This document shows positions 24,391-35,997 of a stretch of 64,000 nt of DNA, piece after piece. Under the pieces are notes generated by a model, which did not search any database, was not told where the DNA came from, and saw only the letters and a list, made by a program, of their open reading frames with translations. Location: contig PCDI01000015.1 of NCBI GenBank assembly GCA_002778195.1, positions 228,576 through 292,575 on the forward strand, given 5' to 3'. Each line of letters begins with the position of its first letter. The stretch's first letter is position 1. The stretch comes from Raffaelea ambrosiae. Lineage: Eukaryota; Ascomycota; Sordariomycetes; Ophiostomatales; Ophiostomataceae. The position numbers and the translations under genes are program-made.

Positions 24391-25898
24391 GCTGGCCGGC
24401 AGAGAGCCGAAGAGCGAGGAGGAGGAGGACGGGGAGGAAGAGAAGAAAAAAAGAGAGGAGGCTCTCCCTTGACGGCGACCGTGCGAAAGACTACTGCCGA
24501 TTCTCGGAGGATGCCGGGGGACACCAGCGATCACAAGTCGGCTGGTCGAGCAGCAGAAGAGCAGCGGCCTGACCAGAGAACCGGGATGCTGGATAGAAGC
24601 AATGGTGAAAGGATGCGGTAGGTGTAGAAAAAAAGAAGAAAAAGAAAAAAAAAGAACAAGGTATGCGAGGAAAGCAGGTAGGGTATGGATCAAAAGGAGA
24701 CTGAGAGAGAAGACAGAAAGACCGAATGTGTCTTTTTCCTTTTTTCCTTTTTTTTCCTTTTTTTCCCCTTCTGTCTTTTCTTAAGTGAACACCAAAATAT
24801 AGCAGAAGTACCGAGAAGCGAAAAGAAAAACCAAAGGAAGACGAGTCTCGAGAGACAGGAACAAAAAAAGAAAAGAAGAACGCAATTGAATGGTGTCGAA
24901 TAGTTGTTTTATTGCTTGCCAAGACGGGCCTGCCTGGTCTGGGTCTCCTCCGTTTGCATGGGGTTGGACAGAAAGCTGAAAAAAAAAGAGAGTCTCGAGC
25001 CGTTCATCAGGGACGAGCGCGCGCGCGCGCTCTGGCAAGAGGGGCAGCGAACCGTGAATTTTCGCGTTTTTTTGGTGAGGGGAGCGGGACCCGCGCCAAC
25101 CCCCCCCCCCTACCGTTTAATGGGCACAAAGACCCTGCCTTGCCTTTCCCGGGGTTCCTAGCGGCTTTTTTTAGGGGCCAGCTTACATATTAGTTAGTAC
25201 AGCACTGCGGAGGATAATGCCCGCAGCCCCGTCTGCGAGAGTACCTAAAAACTCCTACCCAAGAACTTCCACTACACGGCATAGCCATGCATCGCCGATT
25301 GTTCCCTGGTCCATGCTCTGTTCTAGACTGTCTCGACAAGCCAAATGCGTTGCAGCCAGCGTTTCAAACGTAGTGGCAATACGCGCTCTGTCTTACAGCT
25401 CACACTGTATCAAAATCCCCTTTTTAGAGACATCCAAATGATTGGCAGAGGCATCAGAGAAATATAGGTTTAGTTGAAACCCTTCTTGTTTGCTCCTATC
25501 TTACACCGGTAGTCTCTATTATGCTGTGTTGCCTCCTCTAGTTACATCATGCGATAGTCTTCCCGTCCCACGTCTATGCGAGAGAGAGTAGAATATGGGT
25601 GTCATAAACATGTAGCAAAAAGCAAAGGGAAAAAATGTAAAAAAAATAAGGCTGCCTGGCTAATCCTTTTCCCAAAGCCCAATGAACGCCGAAATGAAAG
25701 CACACGGTGTTTAAATCAAAAAGAGTGAAGGACAAGGTATGCTGAACTGGATGGTGACAATGTAAGTGGGAGAGTGAATGTGTAGATGTCGACGTCGTGT
25801 AAAAAAGTGGTAGAGTGAATCAGCACCGATGTCGTGAAAAGAAAAAAGAACAAAAAAAAGCAAGAGAGGGACTGTAAGGGCAACAGCGTCGCTCTTGA
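24391..25898. other. Intergenic region upstream of UNG1
   Basis: Contains the UNG1 promoter side (purine-rich 24400-24460 leader) and the 3' flank of the mitochondrial carrier gene. A perfect 18-bp alternating CG palindrome lies at 25015-25032. No gene recognised. Confidence 0.55.
25015..25032. repeat. Perfect 18-bp palindrome with (CG)n core
   Basis: GAGCGCGCGCGCGCGCTC reads the same on both strands. Alternating CG of this length can adopt Z-DNA or a cruciform in vitro; any function is unknown. Confidence 0.8.
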
Positions 25899-27442
25899 TT
25901 AACTCTTCTTGCCCGGCTCCTCGAGCTGTTGTCGCTGCAGTTTCCGTTCGTTTATACTGTGGAACACCTTCTTGCCGACCTCGTAGCTGCTGATCATGAT
26001 GGCACACGCCGGCGCCACCTTGAGCGTCCGTGGAATCCAGCCCTTGAACAGGCCCGCCGCGCCCTCGGTCTTGAAGATGTGCCACAGCAGCCGCGACATA
26101 CTCTGCTCCTCCGGCACCTTGGCCGCCGCCTCGGCCGCCGCCGCCGCCGCCTCCGCCGACACTACCGTGCCGCCGCCGACGTTGGCGTCCCGGAAGACTT
26201 GTGTCCGTGTCTTGCCCACGTCGAAAGGCATCGTCGCAATCGATGCCACCGCACCAGACAAAGCACCCGCCGTGAAGCTGTCTAAAAAGGTGTCGCGGTG
26301 GTTCTCGCGGCTCTGCGATCTCCGCCGCTGCCGGCTGCGCCGGTTGCCGTCCAGGTCCAGCAGCCGGTCGCGGCCGCGCTGCCGCTCGCGAGCCTCGGTC
26401 AGCTTGGCCCGCACCGTCTCGTAGCCCCACCAGTACATGCCAGAAAAGGGCACATCACGCCACAGGGTCAGCGTCAGGCCGCGCCAGAGCGAGTGGTAGC
26501 CGTGCATCTGCACCATGCCCCGCAGGCTCTGAAATGTGTCGGCCAGGTGGCCAGCCGTGGACTGGCCCTGGGACGCCTGCAGCCGTGTGCGGAAGAGCTC
26601 GATGGGGCTGACGGCAGTGGCGGCGAGAATACGGGCGGCCGAGCCGGCAACCAGCGGGGCGTAGTCGTCGTTGGCGACGCGGGCGATTGGGCTCTTGGGG
26701 TCAAAGCGCAGCCACTCGTAGCCGGTAAAGTAGATGATGTTGGCGGGGACGGACATGATGAGGGTGGGCGACAGGCCGCGCCAGAGCGTGAAGAGGCCTT
26801 CGTTGCGGGCAATCTTGCGGAGACCGTCGATGGTCGAGTTGAACGTCTTTTGCTGGCGCTGCTCGACTGCGCAGTCAGGATAGGCCGTCACCGCGGCGGA
26901 GGCGAGGGCCTCGGCCTTGGGCCCAGCCACGCAGACCTCGGTGCTGGCAGCGTTCATGAAGAAGACTTCGCGGCAGCATGCGGTCACGCCGAGGTCCGCT
27001 GGCCGGAAGGCCCTGGATGTGCTCACGATCTTCTGGAAGTTGGCGGGCAGACGTTCGAAATCGATCACCGGTTTGGGCACTCGCTGGGACTGCAGACGGA
27101 CACGGACAACATCGAGAGGAGTGACTGCGAGAGAAAAGAGGCGAAAAAGGTTAGTGGGAGCCACATTGGACAAACACAAGCGCAAAATACCCCTGAACAA
27201 CCAGTCCTCGGCGGATGAGGCAAATAGGACGACATACCGAGAAGGCCGGTGGCTAAACTGCCCGTGGTTGCCGACAGCATCCGTTGGACGACGGTGATTT
27301 CGGGAGGCTCGCTGATCTCGTCATTCACAGCCGGCGGCGTGAACGGCATCGTCTCGACACCCTCATCTTGCTGGTGGACGTGGTGGGCGTGTAATCTGTC
27401 GTGGTTCTGCCCAGCTGGGTGTTGTGACGGTGTGGCGGCCAT
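25899..27442 (-). CDS. MTM1: Mitochondrial carrier of the MTM1/SLC25A39 type
   Basis: Two exons (27442-27238, 27124-25899; 113-nt intron, GTATGT donor) encode 476 residues with three mitochondrial-carrier repeats (PF00153). Signature sequences are TPLDVVRVRLQ (repeat 1), SPIELFRTRLQ (repeat 2) and MPFDVGKTRTQ (repeat 3), each followed by the usual EG/GYHSLWRG-type second-helix motif. The protein would sit in the inner mitochondrial membrane. The repeat-1 matrix loop is long and holds Cys118, Cys119, Cys133 and Cys153. In animal SLC25A39, a glutathione carrier, four Cys in the same loop bind an iron-sulfur cluster; yeast Mtm1 is linked to Mn-SOD metallation and iron handling. Fungus-specific additions are an Arg-rich segment (RRSRQRRRSQSR) and an Ala-rich stretch in the third repeat. 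Divergent from PRP3. Confidence 0.9.
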
Positions 27443-28458
27443 GGTGAATGGACAAAAGCAAAAGCCGAGACGAAGCTTTTGCGGACTCACGCAGAGCCCT
27501 CAGCGGTGAGTAATGAAAATTCCGGTCGACAGTCTGAGTGCGAAAAGGAAAGAAAAAAAATCCGAAAGAAATAATTGAGGCGATGGTTGTGAACGCGGAG
27601 AGCGGTGGTCGAAAGGGTTGGGAGTGGTGGGCGATCCCGGAGTTATATGGCTGGACATCCCATCCACGAAACTTTTTTTGGGGTGGTGAGAGACGACCCC
27701 CAAATCCGGTAGGCGGCGAACTGGGAATTTTTTTCCACAGGCTTCTGCCCGCTGGCCATTCACCTGCTCCAGTGGTGACGTCGCTCCACTCCCTGGGAGC
27801 TTGCCCAATCTGATAAGATAAAGCCGGTCTTCGGACCTTTGCCCCTTGAATTCCTGACCACGAATCCCTTAATCCCTAACAGCAAATCCCTAATCTCGAA
27901 TCTCTAACCACGAATTCCTGAGCGCTTACCTCTAGCCTTCTAACCTCTACGGTTTAGTCATTCTAAATTCTCACCTCTCCTAACCTCCTATGCTCTGTTG
28001 TTGGGAGTTTTTTTTTGGGGGGGGGTCAAGGGAAAGAGTGTTTTCTTTTTCCTCTTGTTGGGGCGGTCATGTGATATTTTTGAGATCGTAGAGCAGTATC
28101 GAAATCTCCAAGATGCGTGATCACGTGCGTTCACGTAGCTCTATGGCGACAGGCCAACTTCTTAGAGGCCTAAAAAAAATTAGAGCCAACGGTCATAACA
28201 CCAAAGCACCCTGCCACTCTGTTGGTCAACGACGACAATCTCGATCCCCCGCCCGGACGATGCGACGGATAATCTAAGACGACATTCACATTGTGCATTT
28301 GACTAAGCGTCAGTGCAAACGGCCTGGTGCGGGAAACGCGAGAAAACAGGCCAACGGCGTTGGCGCCATCGACCCATCACATTCGACGTCGACGCGATCT
28401 CATCCATCGAAGACGCCTCCTTCCTGCCGCAGCGCATCAGCGTATTCTACACGGCATC
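27443..28458. promoter_or_regulatory. Divergent promoter region between MTM1 and PRP3
   Basis: MTM1 starts leftwards at 27442 and PRP3 rightwards at 28459, so both promoters share this 1,016-bp interval. It contains repeated short CCTAA/CCTAAC-rich sequence at about 27850-27990 (loosely spaced TCCCTAA and TCTAACC units), a T8G9 run near 28011-28024 and several CACGTG-like/TCACGTG words near 28120-28137. No ORF is supported. Confidence 0.6.
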
Positions 28459-30009
28459 ATGTCAACGGCGGCGGAACGGTTAGCCGCGCTAAAGGCGCGA
28501 GTTGCCGCGGCAGTCAATGGGGGCAACACAGGCGCCGGCGCAGGTGGCGGCGGCAGCGGGAGCGGAAGTGGAGGTGGGAGCAGCAGCAACTTTGGAAGCA
28601 GCCTCGCGAACAATAGGAATAGCGGCCTGCCACCAGCAGGCGGCTTGAATGTGCCGCTGCACCCGGCGCTGGAGGATCTGAGCTCGCGGACATTCACGAG
28701 CAGGTCGAGCAGCGGCAGGCCATCCGGGCAGCACCGCGGAGACCGGCGCCACCAGCAGTCGTCCACCAAGGTCAACCCATACCTCGACAGCAGCAGTGCC
28801 GGCAGCGGGGCCGGCGGTGCAGCTGGCCAGCCCAGCGCGCCGCCCGTGAAGGCGCGACAGCCGCGGCAGCTGGTGTTCAACCAAAAGGGCAAATACATCC
28901 AGCTGGGCATTGCGCTGCGGCGGCAGGCGGACCTAGAAAATCTGAAGAAGCGGATTGCGGAGCAGGCGCGCCGGGCCGGCATGGACGAGATCCCGAGCGA
29001 CAAGAACTTTGTGGTGGAGAAGCCGCCAGACATTGAGTGGGTGGACCAGGGGTACTTTGCCGAGGGCAAGTCGTACGCGGACCTGGACACGGAGGGGTGT
29101 CTGGTGCTGGAGGGCGAGGAGAGCATCGTGACGGACATGGTGCAGCACCCGATCCCAATTGAGCCGCCACAGGAAAAGCTGATGCCGGCCGTGCCCAAGC
29201 CGCTCTACCTGACCAAAAAGGAGCAGAAGCGAATCCGGCGACAGCGGCGCATGGCCGAGCTGAAAGAAAAACAGGCCAAGATCCGGCTGGGTCTGATGCC
29301 AGCGCCGCCTCCGAAAGTGAAGCGGTCCAACTTGATGCGCGTGCTGGGCGAGGAGGCCGTGCAGGACCCGACGGCGGTGGAGGCGCGCGTGAACCGCGAG
29401 ATTGCCGAGCGGTACCAGACGCACATGCAGGCGAACGAGGAGCGGAAACTGACCAAGGAGGAGCGGCACAAGAAGCTGGCCGCAAACCAGGAAAAGGACG
29501 CCTCCAAGGGCATTCACATGCTCATCTTCAAGGTGCCGTCGCTGGCCAACGCCCAGCACCGCTTCAAGGTCTGGAAGAACGCCGAGCAGCTCGCGCTCAC
29601 CGGCGTGTGCATCATGCACCCCAAGGCGTGTCTCATCGTCGTCGAGGGCGGCGAGTACAGCGCCAACAAGTACCGCAAGCTCCTGATGAACCGCATCGAC
29701 TGGACCCAGAACATACCCGCCGTGCCCCCCGTTGAGGGGGATTCGTCCGCAGCAGGGGGCGCCGCCGCCCTCGGTGCGCCTGGCGTCGCCGGCGCGCCTG
29801 GTCCTAAGGGGCCGGCGCGCCCATGGCTCGCCAGCGAGAGCGAGACCCTTCCGAACAACCAGATCCAGCTGATCTTTGACGGCGAGACCAAAGCGCGCAA
29901 CTTCCGCAAGTGGACTAGCAAAATCTGCGACACCGACCGCGAGGCATTTGACTTTCTGGCCCGGTCGAAGCTGGAAAGCTTCTGGACACAAGCGCGGAGC
30001 GGTTCGTGA
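28459..30009 (+). CDS. PRP3: U4/U6 small nuclear ribonucleoprotein Prp3
   Basis: Intronless, 516 residues from the ATG at 28459 (an in-frame upstream ATG at 28327 would add unrelated 5'-UTR-like sequence). Prp3 binds U4/U6 snRNA and helps assemble the U4/U6.U5 tri-snRNP. The N-terminal 130 residues are Gly/Ser/Ala-rich and disordered. The PRP3 domain (PF08572) begins around QLVFNQKGKYIQLGIALRRQ and continues through PKPLYLTKKEQKRIRRQ, IRLGLMPAPPPKVKRSNLMR and EERKLTKEERHKKL. The C-terminal DUF1115 domain (PF06544) includes RFKVWKNAEQLALTGVCI and YRKLLMNRIDWTQN. An Ala/Gly/Pro-rich insert (around 29740-29815) interrupts this domain. The human-type N-terminal PWI domain is absent, as is usual in fungi. 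Confidence 0.95.
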   Translation: MSTAAERLAALKARVAAAVNGGNTGAGAGGGGSGSGSGGGSSSNFGSSLANNRNSGLPPAGGLNVPLHPALEDLSSRTFTSRSSSGRPSGQHRGDRRHQQSSTKVNPYLDSSSAGSGAGGAAGQPSAPPVKARQPRQLVFNQKGKYIQLGIALRRQADLENLKKRIAEQARRAGMDEIPSDKNFVVEKPPDIEWVDQGYFAEGKSYADLDTEGCLVLEGEESIVTDMVQHPIPIEPPQEKLMPAVPKPLYLTKKEQKRIRRQRRMAELKEKQAKIRLGLMPAPPPKVKRSNLMRVLGEEAVQDPTAVEARVNREIAERYQTHMQANEERKLTKEERHKKLAANQEKDASKGIHMLIFKVPSLANAQHRFKVWKNAEQLALTGVCIMHPKACLIVVEGGEYSANKYRKLLMNRIDWTQNIPAVPPVEGDSSAAGGAAALGAPGVAGAPGPKGPARPWLASESETLPNNQIQLIFDGETKARNFRKWTSKICDTDREAFDFLARSKLESFWTQARSGS

Positions 30010-30754
30010 TAAGGGTGAGCTGCGGGGGCCGGAGAGAGCTGGAGGGGGCTGAGGGAATAACGAGGATCCAAGGACTGCAGAATGGGAGGAGACTCTGCAC
30101 TGTACTCTTAGGAACGGGAAGGATCAGACGGTTTTGAAGACGACCAGGCTGTTGAGCTGCATTTCATACCAGGTTCCTGGTAGGCATGGCGTTATGGTGG
30201 ATTTGTTGGGCATCATCTATCAGACAGACGGAGAGAAAAGAGAAAAGAGAACTAAACAATCTACTAGTATACCCATCCATGGTCTGGGGAGGCCACGATT
30301 ATGAAAAAAAAACGGTCCGCATCGTATCTGCACCCTTCTATCGAGGGCCGCACGACAGTTTGTGGGGTGGTGATGTGATGCTAGTTCCTGTAAATTTAGT
30401 GGCTCCTCTGCCAGAACACCCCGCTGTACATACGGAGCATCGGTGATCCGCTAGCCTTATTGCCGATAAGCACCAAATATCTTCCCGCCCATTGGCGGCG
30501 TTCTGACGCACGCTTGCTTCTCCGTCCATGTGCTTCGCCCGTCTGCACGCCACTCTGCCCTGTGACGTCGTTGAACCCCCCTCCTCGAGTCTGGCTTCCT
30601 TCTGTGATACCACGTCCAGAGTGCCTGTCGGCCTGTCCCTGTGTCCCACACCAACCCGCGATCCAGGCGGCTTTCAACCCCATCCCACCTTTTTTTGAGC
30701 ACCTGTCTTTCCCGATTTGTCATCTAAGAGCCTCTTCTCCCTTCGCCACCAGAC
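30010..30754. other. Intergenic region between PRP3 and the F-box gene
   Basis: 3' flank of PRP3 and promoter/5' UTR of the F-box gene. The last 100 bases are pyrimidine-rich, as in the other leaders of this window. No gene seen. Confidence 0.55.
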
Positions 30755-30982
30755 ATGTCCCAGCAACCCCCGCCCGGGGAGGCTTCCTCCTCCTCGGCGG
30801 GCGACATCAGCTCGGAGCTCGAGTCGTTCCGGCAGCAGTGGAAGGCCGAAGTGCAGGCCAAGGTGGCAGTGCCGGGAGATGCGCGCCCGCACCTGCGCCA
30901 GCACAGCACCAGCTCAGCTGGGCCGTCGTCCAGCAGCACAGCAGCAGCAGTAGCAGCAGCACCTCGTCAGCCACCAGCACCA

Positions 30983-31013
<31 letters not shown>

Positions 31014-32823
31014 GGCCTCAAAGGAATGCGGGTCGCAGGCCGAGCATGGCCAGGACGGCATTGCCCTCTGCGCCCCAGACGCCGATGAAGCTGTTCTCGT
31101 CTGGGAAGAAGCCCCTGGGCGCAGACTTTGAGGACGACTACATACAGCCGCGGAGCTTTGACGACACGCCAGGCGCTGGCAAGGCAGCCGCTGGGGCGGA
31201 CGGGAGTGTTGAGAACGAGGAGCCGTCATCGTCCCGGGCAGAGGAACCGGTCACGGCCCTGGAACACTACGAAAAGGCAGTGGAGAAGGAATCCATCGGC
31301 AGCCTCGGCGACAGTCTGCGTCTCTACCGGAAGGCCTTCCGCGTGAGTGGACTGCCATTGCTCGACCTTGCATTCAAATCAAGACACTCATTGTAACTGA
31401 CTCCCTCCAGATGGACCATGCGGTCGACAAGAAGTACAAGAACAAGCACTACCCCGTCCCGGCGCCCGGCGGTGCTGCTGCTTCGTCCGCAGGCGAGTCG
31501 TCCACTGCAGCGACAGGGAAACAACAACAGGCCCGGACGGCGGCCGCGGGTGCCAAGAAGGCAGCAGCAAGTGCTCCTGCGTCGGCTGCTGCTGCGGACA
31601 AGCCGTCCACGCTTCAGGAACTCATCGCCTCGTTTGCCGGCCTCACCATCGAAGCCGCCCCGCCACCCATCGACGGCATGGCGCAGGAGCCCTGTCCGCT
31701 GGCCAGTCTGCCGGACGAGATCCTCGTGCAGATCCTGAGCGATGTGGCCGTGGCCGACGTCGGCGACTTTGTCCGCCTGGCCCAGGTGTGCAAGAAGCTG
31801 GCCTTTTTGGTCGCCACCGAAGACCGCATCTGGCGGCGCGTCTGTCTCGGGTCCGAGTTTGGCTTTGCCCAGATGCACCGCACGTGGAAGAAGACGGTCG
31901 AATGGGAGGACGCCTCCCCCTTCCTGGGCGAAGAGCAGGAATCGGACGAGGAGGAGCGCGAGACCACCGAGGCCCTCCGCAGCCCGGCCGTCTACCCGTC
32001 GTGGCAGCGCATGTTCCGCCAGCGGCCGCGCATCCGCTTCAACGGCGTCTACATCAGCACCGTCAACTACATCCGCGCTGGCCAGGCCTCGGTCAACCTG
32101 GTCACCTGGAACAGCCCCGTGCACATCGTCACGTACTTCCGCTACCTGCGCTTCTTCCGCGACGGCACCGTCATCAGCCTGCTCACGACCGCCGAGCCGC
32201 TGGACGTCATCCACCACCTGACCAAGGACCTGCTGGCCCTCCACCAGGAAGGCGCCATGGCCCACCTGCCGTCTGTCGTGGTCAAGTCCGCCGCACGCGG
32301 CCGCTGGCGCATGTCCGGCGTGGCCGACCTGGAAACAGCCGCTTTGACCGGAGGAGGAGGAGGAGGAGGAGGAGGCAGCGTCGGTGACCCCAATGGACCG
32401 CCGCCCGACCTGCCCATCATCGACGCCAAGACGGCGCGCGCATTTGGTGCCACGAGCCATTCTGGACCAGCCGCAGCCGCGGCCGCAGCGGCCGCCGTGG
32501 CTTCGGGGGCGAGCTCATCATCGGCTGCTGCTGCTGCTGCATCCTCCACAAACATCACCTCTGCCGCGTCCCCATTTTCGTCCCTGCCCGCCGCCATCGA
32601 GGCCGAGGGCGACGTCGTCGTCGAAACCGAGGGCGTGGGCAAGTACTACTACCGCATGGAGCTGTCCTTCCGCACGGCCGGCAAGGGCGCGCGCAACAAC
32701 AAGCTCATGTGGCGTGGGTTTTACAGCTACAACCGGCTGACCGACGACTGGGGTGAGTTTGGGCTGAAAAACGACAAGCCTTTCTTTTTCAGCCGTGTCA
32801 AGAGCTACGGCGTGGGTGAATAA
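30755..32823 (+). CDS. F-box protein of the FBXO9/Hrt3 (Pof7) type
   Basis: Two exons (30755-31342, 31411-32823; 68-nt intron, GTGAGT donor) give 666 residues. An F-box lies at about residues 290-340 (CPLASLPDEILVQILSD then RLAQVCKKLAFL), for binding Skp1 in an SCF ubiquitin ligase. Upstream is the TPR-like segment usual for FBXO9/Hrt3 (ALEHYEKAVEKE, SLGDSLRLYRKAFR), split by the intron. The C-terminal Hrt3-type region follows: PSWQRMFRQRPRIRFNGVYI, YFRYLRFFRDGTVISLLTT, KLMWRGFYSYNRLTDDWGEF and KNDKPFFFSRVKSYG. Low-complexity inserts include a Gln run (near 30985-31015), a Gly run (32350-32380) and an Ala/Ser-rich loop. Yeast Hrt3 and mammalian FBXO9 select substrates for degradation; the target here is unknown. 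Confidence 0.92.
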
Positions 32824-34062
32824 AATAGTGTCATCTTTGGCAATCTACAGTACCTTTGATGTCACTTTTTTGGTGATTTGCTGCATTTTTGCCGTGTAGT
32901 TACGATAAATTTCTTTAAAGGCTGTGTGTCCACGTGATCTCAATTGGATCCTAAAGCCTTGTCCTCCGTATTGTTTTCCACGTTGTAACAGACATGCATT
33001 GCTAAAGATCTTGGTATTACCTTTAACCATTGCGCCTCCAGGGTTTATGATCCGTTTACACTGGAGGAAATTTGGAAAAATACAATGATTGGTACCCTTG
33101 CTGGGCCATCCTTCATTGTTGAATCCATTCGGGTCTGGTTTATGTGTGCTTTCCACGACAATAAGTGAAGAGGTTTGCAGGCCGGAGAACAAGATGGGGT
33201 CGATTGACACCCAAGCTGCCCGTATCAGTTGGTTTCAAAAGGCTTATATTTGTAAGCTGATACTATTGGTTAGCCGGTATAATAACAGGCTAAATCTCGT
33301 TGGGGTAGATACGCTACGCCTCGACTTTGCGGGAAGCATCCGGTGTCCGGCTAGGATCTCCGGATGCAAACAGCAAGCTTGCTGTGGTTCCGAAGTTGTC
33401 TCCATAGACCAAAGGTAGCTAAAGTCAGTATACAAGATGGTTGACAGGAAGTTTTGAGGTTCGGTAGCAATGTTCCAAGGCGGCGGGGCACATACGATGG
33501 GTGATAACTAACATCAGCCAAAGTCCAATGAATCGAAGTGGCCATGGTCAAGGGGACAGGCTGAAGCAAGGGGCAGTTACTTATGTGAGTCCATCCATTT
33601 ACACCGAAGCTGACGCGAGGTTGGCTCATTGCAGGCATCGGACGAACAATCTCGTTGGCTTTTGCTGGCTAGCATGTCGAGGTACTCTTGCTCGTAGCAC
33701 TTGAGCTGGATAAGCTCCAGGAATTTGAGAGTCTCATACTTCAGACTTATTGCAGCTTCCAAGTGTTTGATCGTGCCATAGATGTTCGAAAACAAAGAGC
33801 AGGTAGCCAGCTTTGTCAAGGATGCGTCTTCAAGCCCAGGAGGACGCAATGCATTTCTCCGGTCCACAAAACTACAATTTCAACGCCTATAGAACCAGCC
33901 ATGCATTAACAATTCGCCAACAAAGTATCTGTATATATTGTATTTACGGTCCCGGCTGCCCAACCAAGCGTGCACACAATGGTTTTCAATTTCTACCGCA
34001 AAGTATGTTCATAGCAGATAGATATCCGAAAAAAAAAAGGGCATAGAACCATTTTCGATGAG
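32824..34062. other. Intergenic region with unsupported minus-strand ORFs
   Basis: Minus-strand frames 33210-32845 (121 residues, with IFPNFLQCKRIINPGGAMVK) and 33867-33577 (96 residues, with SLTKLATCSLFSNIYGTIKH) have fairly even composition and could be small or decayed genes. I recognise no family and could not join them across convincing splice sites, so I do not call them as genes. Confidence 0.35.
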
Positions 34063-35997
34063 CTAATGTCTGTGGTGGGATTCAGCCTGAAGCTTGTGGA
34101 CGGCCGAATTCCGGGTCAGACGTCGCAAGGACTTGCCCCAGAAGTACAGAGGCAGAGCAAGTGCAATGGGTCCGGCCACCAAGCCCAGCTGGGCCATGAC
34201 AGGGCCGAGATACCCGGTCCTGGCAGTGAGGTCAGGGACCCAGTAGCTCATAGCGAACCCGCAGGTATTCTTGATGACGGTGCCCACAACCATGATCTCG
34301 CCCGCAATGGACTTGTAGGAGTCGACAGCGTATGAAACGGCAATGGTCGGCACACTTGTCACGCAGAGGCCGGTGAAGCCATAGCCCACAATGACAACGG
34401 CGGCCCAGTTCCATTCGTACTGCTCCGCGCAGCCCCCGATGACAATCCCCACGACGGTCAAGACAAAGTAGGGCAGAAGCAGCGGCAGGCGGAACTCGGG
34501 CTCTCGCACACCCCCATTGCGAATGGTGGCCCATTTGACCACCCAGTCGGAAATCGGGCCCGCGGTCAAGAGGCCAACGACGCCACCCACCAGAAAGGCA
34601 AAGTTGGAGTAGCCTACCGTGCCCACGCTAAAGTTGTGTGGAGGCGCGCTGAGTACGGACGACTGCGTGATGTTCCAGTGCAGAAGCAGGTTGGCGGGAC
34701 CGGCCAGGTTGAGTCCGGCCCACAGGACAATCGGGAAGAAGAAGATCCGCGTGCAGGATAGCACATCCTTGAAGATGAATCGCTTCCAGTCGGCGTCTGG
34801 GGACATGATGACGTTGAAGGCGGCCCTGGCCGGTCGTCCGTTGCCGAGGCAGGCAGGCACCAGTCGTTCTTCTTCAGAAGAAGCGCCCCCTGTTTTGCTG
34901 GATTCAATTTGCACGGCCACAGCTTTGCTCTCGACGACTGCTGATTTTTGAGAGTCGGACCTCACAGAGTTTGAGGATTTGGAAACGGGCTCGCGGTCCC
35001 ATTTTGTCTCTGGAAACCCAAAGGCCAGAGTCACCACAGCCAGGGCCGAAAAGGCCGTGGACAGCCAGAAATAGCTGCGCCAGCCGTGCCTGGGTTTGGA
35101 AAGACACACGATTAAAACAGCTTGTTCAAGTACGCGGAAGTAGGTGGCTCAAACCTACCGTGCAGCAATGTTGCCAGAAATGATGGGGCCAACAAACAGA
35201 CCACCGAAAAAGGATGTGCTGGTAGAGTGAAGGGGAGTTTCAGCGAGACCGTCTTTTTTTTTCGCCCCTCTGTTGTAGGAGTGGAATGGACATACAAGTA
35301 AACGCCCAACCACAGTCCTCTCTCGTGTTGGAAAAACATGTCCTCTACAACCTGGACCATCATGGCTTCGGTCGTCGATATAGCAAATCCGTTCATGACG
35401 CGTGCCCCAAGGAGAACATTGTACGACTTTGAACGAGCCTCCCAGATGCTCGTCGCGACAAAGATCAGGGCAAGGAGCAAGGCAACAAATCGCCTTCCAA
35501 ATACATTGGACATGGGCACGGCAATAAAATTCGAATAGCCAAGAACGAGAACGCCGGCGCCCGTCAATAAGTTCAGTCTCGTTTCGCTCACATGGAAGTC
35601 GGCGTTGATCAACGGATACATCGGTCCAATGGAAAGAGCGGATGTGACGGAAACAAAGCAGTAGAGGGCCTGGACTGCCGCAGCGAGATCTAGGATGGGC
35701 AATCAGCACGATATACTGTGAAAGCGAGACAAAGGAGCCGCAAACTACTGCGAACGAACGCACACTTCCACGGGCGCGCCCAGTTCAGGGGATCGCGAGG
35801 ATCATCCGTTGGATGTGGAACAAGGCTATTATAACGACAATCTGTTAGTTTACCGAATATTTTGCCCCCCCCCCCCCCCCAAGATGAGGTCCGCCATTCT
35901 CTCACATGTCGACAACATGTTGACTTGCGTCAGTCACCCGCACGATTTCTGTGCCTGGAACGAGGTCGACTTCTGGATAAGCAGCGTCCACAGCCAT
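34063..35997 (-). CDS. Major facilitator superfamily transporter (DHA1-like)
   Basis: Five exons (35997-35906, 35825-35764, 35689-35296, 35218-35159, 35089-34063) join in phase to give 544 residues. Exon 2 has the fungal MFS N-terminal motif LVPHPTDDPRDPLNWARPWK. Exon 3 covers the first membrane helices and loop 2-3 (VPMSNVFGRRFVALLLA), and exon 4 the GGLFVGPIISGNIAAR segment. Exon 5 begins HGWRSYFWLSTAFSALAVV and supplies the central cytosolic loop and the last six helices. This arrangement is typical of DHA1-type plasma-membrane H+ antiporters and Hol1-like carriers; the substrate cannot be read. Intron 1 contains a C16 run (as seen on +) and a CTAAC branch site. Intron 2 uses GTGCGT, chosen because it restores WKYLAAAVQALYCF in frame. 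Confidence 0.86.
35865..35880. repeat. C16 homopolymer inside intron 1 of the MFS gene
   Basis: Sixteen consecutive C on + (G16 in the pre-mRNA), inside the 80-nt first intron, between the donor and the CTAAC-type branch site. Confidence 0.85.

Noticed and set aside
28327..28458. Longer N-terminus for PRP3 from an upstream in-frame ATG
   Set aside because: The added 44 residues look like translated 5' UTR; the ATG at 28459 begins a typical MSTAAERLAALKARVA helix.
35762..35825. Ending MFS exon 2 at the GTGTGC site two bases before the chosen donor
   Set aside because: It would leave the wrong phase for exon 3; the GTGCGT donor at 35763 restores the frame.
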